Assembly: GCF_004664715.2 (NCBI RefSeq)
Contig: NC_051075.1
Coordinates: 25,578,215 to 25,642,214 of the forward strand
Origin: Peromyscus leucopus
Taxonomy: Eukaryota > Chordata > Mammalia > Rodentia > Cricetidae
DNA length: 64,000 bases
Reading direction: 5' to 3'
Shown: positions 61,561 through 64,000 of the stretch, piece by piece
Layout of the letters: the number at the start of each line of letters is the position of its first letter
Position numbering within the stretch: position 1 is the stretch's first letter
Position numbers and translations under genes: made by a program
Notes under the pieces: model-generated
Databases searched by the model: none
Seen by the model: the letters and a program-made list of their open reading frames with translations, nothing else
What the model was told of the DNA's origin: nothing

Positions 61561-62640
61561 TTCAAACATATTTGCTTATGAAAATAATGTTCGATTGAAT
61601 TAATGGATACTGTCTTTCAATATTGGAAGGGTTATTTTTCATTAAAAAAAATCCCTCTAGTGTCCTGTTTGACAACATCCCATATATAAGTGAAAGCTCT
61701 TTTATCTCAACCAATCCTCGATATCCTTTGAGAAAGACAGAAGGAGTCACAAAATATCCAAGTCGACTGGAGTTGGTGTAGGGACATCAAAGGTGTGTCT
61801 CTGAATAGATGAAATCATGTTCTGTTTGCTCCAAGATGATCTTGGCATCCAAGTACCTAGTAATCCCCATCTGCATCTCTAGAAGGTGGGGGGAGAGCTC
61901 TTAGCAACCTTCTTCATTTTGCATATTAGAATCATAAGGCTCTGATTAGTGGATAAGCCTAGACTACGACCCTGAAGGTCCTAGAGAGCAAAACAAAACA
62001 CTCTGGTGTAAGGCATGGATCTATGTGAGCCCAGGAGGAGCAGGGGCGGATAGGTCTGGAAGCCCGTGTGGGCAAGGCCTTTCCTGTGGTCTAGCTGTGG
62101 CTGAGATCTGTCTTCTCTGTTCTGCATGAACAGGTTACAACAGGTTTAAGTGAAGGAAGTGACATTCACACCAGAAACAATGAAACAACGATCAAGATCC
62201 CAAACTCTACACTAACTCCTACACTAACATGAGCCAAGAATAAAGTGAAGGAAGTTAGGTCGGATGAAAAGGGGGAAGAGCCAGGGACACTATTCCTGGC
62301 CGGCCGTGACATCGGGGTTTGAAGAGAGTCTAGAGAGATGAGGTCACAGCTGGAAGTCACTTTTGAAGAAGGAACCCGGTCTGAGAAGTCACCTACTTCT
62401 TGAGCAGACTTCCTTCCTGCAGGTAGCCATCCATATTCATCAGATTTATTTTCCAGACTATTATTCATCGGATCGGCTCAAAATAACCTAATACTTAATA
62501 ACCATTAGACAGCTAATGGTTACTTAAACTTTGGTAGTGTATCTTATTGGGATTTTCCACACACCCCCACACACACACCCTTTTTTAAGGTCAACATGAA
62601 ACAACTCCGGGCAACTGGTCATTTAAAGGGATTCTAATTG
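61561..62640. other. Unique intergenic DNA
   Basis: No recognised repeat; a small CA-like patch at 62560-62580. Confidence 0.35.
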
Positions 62641-62668
62641 ATCCTCAGGTGCGTTTCTTTGATGGCAT

Positions 62669-62683
62669 GCTGCCCTCTAGAGG
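62669..62683 (-). promoter_or_regulatory. Candidate CTCF site
   Basis: The minus strand reads CCTCTAGAGGGCAGC, close to the CTCF consensus. Same orientation as the motifs at 13914 and 14650. Confidence 0.45.
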
Positions 62684-62887
62684 TTGAAGTGAACAGCGGC
62701 GCAGAAGTAAAGGAAGAACAGGAGTCCTGCCCCGGGTGTCTGATTTTTCCTAACAGCTGTTCAGTCTTCATCAAATTGCATTTCGGCGCTAGAAAAAAAA
62801 AAAAAAATCATAGAAAGTATTAGCTATTTTTAAAGGTCTTAAAAAAGGTAACATCAGATCAACAGATCTGCCCTCCAACACACACAT

Positions 62888-62952
62888 CTCCCTCCCTCCC
62901 TCCCTCCCTCCTTCCCTCCCTCCCTCCCTCCCTCCCTCCCTCCCTTCCTTCC
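62888..62952. repeat. (CCCT)n microsatellite
   Basis: About 16 CCCT units with a few CTTC variants. Confidence 0.95.
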
Positions 62953-62989
62953 TACTTGTTGAGATTTTAAAAGACTTCCAAATACAGCT

Positions 62990-63058
62990 AGGAGTGTACA
63001 GCATTTGCCCAGCATACATGAGACCCTGGATGCCTCCTCAGTGCCTCAAAATAAAACA
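62990..63058 (+). repeat. ID-type SINE fragment
   Basis: GCATTTGCCCAGCATACATG, AGACCCTGGATGCCTCCTCA and CAAAATAAAAC. Confidence 0.55.
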
Positions 63059-63377
63059 GACTAAACATTAAAATACATAAATAAAGATCTGCCACTGGGA
63101 CGGGAGTGAGAGAAATGTACACATGCTTAAAACCTCACTAGTTAGGGAACAGCCTCTTGGCCTTCCCTGGTCCTTGCATGTACTGCCATATTTAACTCAC
63201 TTTTCTCGAGATCTTAAAGTCCACAGAGCAGGAACCTGCTAAGCCTATAGCTGAGCATCATTTTCCTTGTTTCAGAACTGGTTTAGATTTTGTCGCTAGG
63301 AAAGGAGACTGGTTAGCACTTAGCATGTAAATGACCTGCTTTGTGTGCTTCTGATAATATACAACAGCCATGGCTAG

Positions 63378-63650
63378 TTTTTTTTTTTTTTTTTTTTTTT
63401 TTTAAATAAAAGACAGGGTTTAATAGACCTAAAAGCATGACAAACATAAGTTTTGCCATTTGACAACATAATTTACCTAAAACCTCAATTTGGCTAACAT
63501 AGTCAAGACAGAAATCCAAACATGAAATATGTATATTGCAATATAGGCACAGGACCAGGGAGAAAGTCAAGCCCTAAAATCTGTGAGCAGAAGAGGCAAA
63601 CTTCAACGCCAAACACTGGAGACACATGGTATAGTAAGAACAATGACATT
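63378..63650 (-). pseudogene. Possible 5'-truncated processed retrocopy (3' UTR only)
   Basis: On the minus strand a unique 250-bp sequence ends in ATTAAA (near 63423), then CCCTGTCTTTTATTT and a 25-nt A run. That is the structure of a retrocopied mRNA 3' end. No coding part is recognised, the parent gene is unknown, and a target-site duplication is not evident. Confidence 0.35.
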
Positions 63651-63659
63651 AAAAGCGAA

Positions 63660-63885
63660 CTGATGACACCGGGCAGGCAAGTGTGTACTACCCAAGGACC
63701 TGAGTTCAGATCCCGGCACCCAATCAAAGCCTGGGTGTTGGCCACCTGTGCAATTCCATTGGTGGGCAGGATGATCTCAGAGGCTTGGAAGTCAGACAGT
63801 TAGCCACATCAGTGAGCTCTGGGTTCAGTGAGAGACCCTGTCTCAAAAGCTAAGGTGGAGAGTGATAAAGCTGCCCAACGCTGGC
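63660..63885 (+). repeat. B4/B3-like SINE
   Basis: GACCTGAGTTCAGATCCCGG, TCAGAGGCTTGGAAGTCAGA, AGTGAGAGACCCTGTCTCAA follow the order of a tRNA-derived head joined to a B1-like end. Confidence 0.65.
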
Positions 63886-64000
63886 CTTTGTTCTTCACAA
63901 GCGTGCATATACACATATGCATACACCTAGATGAGTATGTACTCACACCTACACCACACGCACACTCAAGTGAAACGATGATCTCTTACCTCCTAGTGCT

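Overview
The window is genomic DNA from a muroid rodent, most likely a cricetid (deer mouse, vole or hamster group). The support is B1, B2/B3, B4 and ID SINEs throughout, a B1 subtype whose middle reads like GGAAAGGCGCAAAGCTACACAG, rodent L1 tails, a rodent URR1-type hAT element and class II LTRs. The species call is an inference.

The only protein-coding gene I can fully support is Nkx2-1 (thyroid transcription factor 1) on the minus strand at 6385-9240. It has three coding exons with canonical splice sites. Exon 1 (9240-9164) gives the 30-residue N-terminal extension of the long isoform. Exon 2 (8437-8052) carries the short-isoform start and the tinman (TN) motif. Exon 3 (7139-6385) carries the homeodomain and NK2-specific domain. 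Predicted products are 405 and 375 residues. The 3' UTR runs to an AATAAA at 5101-5096 and contains a polypurine/polypyrimidine block of about 460 bp with at least 41 uninterrupted GAA/TTC units. About 2.8 kb past the Nkx2-1 poly(A) signal, on the same strand, a CpG-rich block ends in a splice donor at 1878. Nine codons next to that donor match what I remember of human SFTA3. This is the position of the lncRNA NANCI in mouse, and here the reading frame has no ATG. The Nkx2-1/NANCI pair is therefore conserved.

From 9.2 to about 12.8 kb is unique, partly CpG-rich promoter and upstream DNA. From 12.8 kb to the right end is gene-free intergenic DNA, on the side where Nkx2-8/Nkx2-9 lies in other mammals; no exon of it is present. 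This part is mosaic: microsatellites, SINEs, ancient L1 remnants (mostly minus strand), three younger L1 3' ends in plus orientation and one in minus, several solo LTRs, and a broken class II endogenous retrovirus at 43.1-48.4 kb with a Lys-type primer binding site, a degraded gag and disabled zinc knuckles. Two LTR families recur, one of which has B1-derived modules inside it. Repeat-free AT-rich stretches at 55.23-55.48 and 60.5-61.55 kb look like candidate long-range enhancers. CTCF-like motifs occur at 13.9, 14.65 and 62.67 kb.

I see no unknown multi-gene system, no CRISPR array, tRNA or rRNA. The best leads are the long TTC tract in the Nkx2-1 3' UTR, the decayed SFTA3 frame beside an intact donor, the B1-carrying LTR family, and an enhancer-like block with a 14-bp motif repeated 160 bp apart. 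All repeat names rest on recognising sequence text, not on a database search, and repeat boundaries are approximate unless target-site duplications are given.
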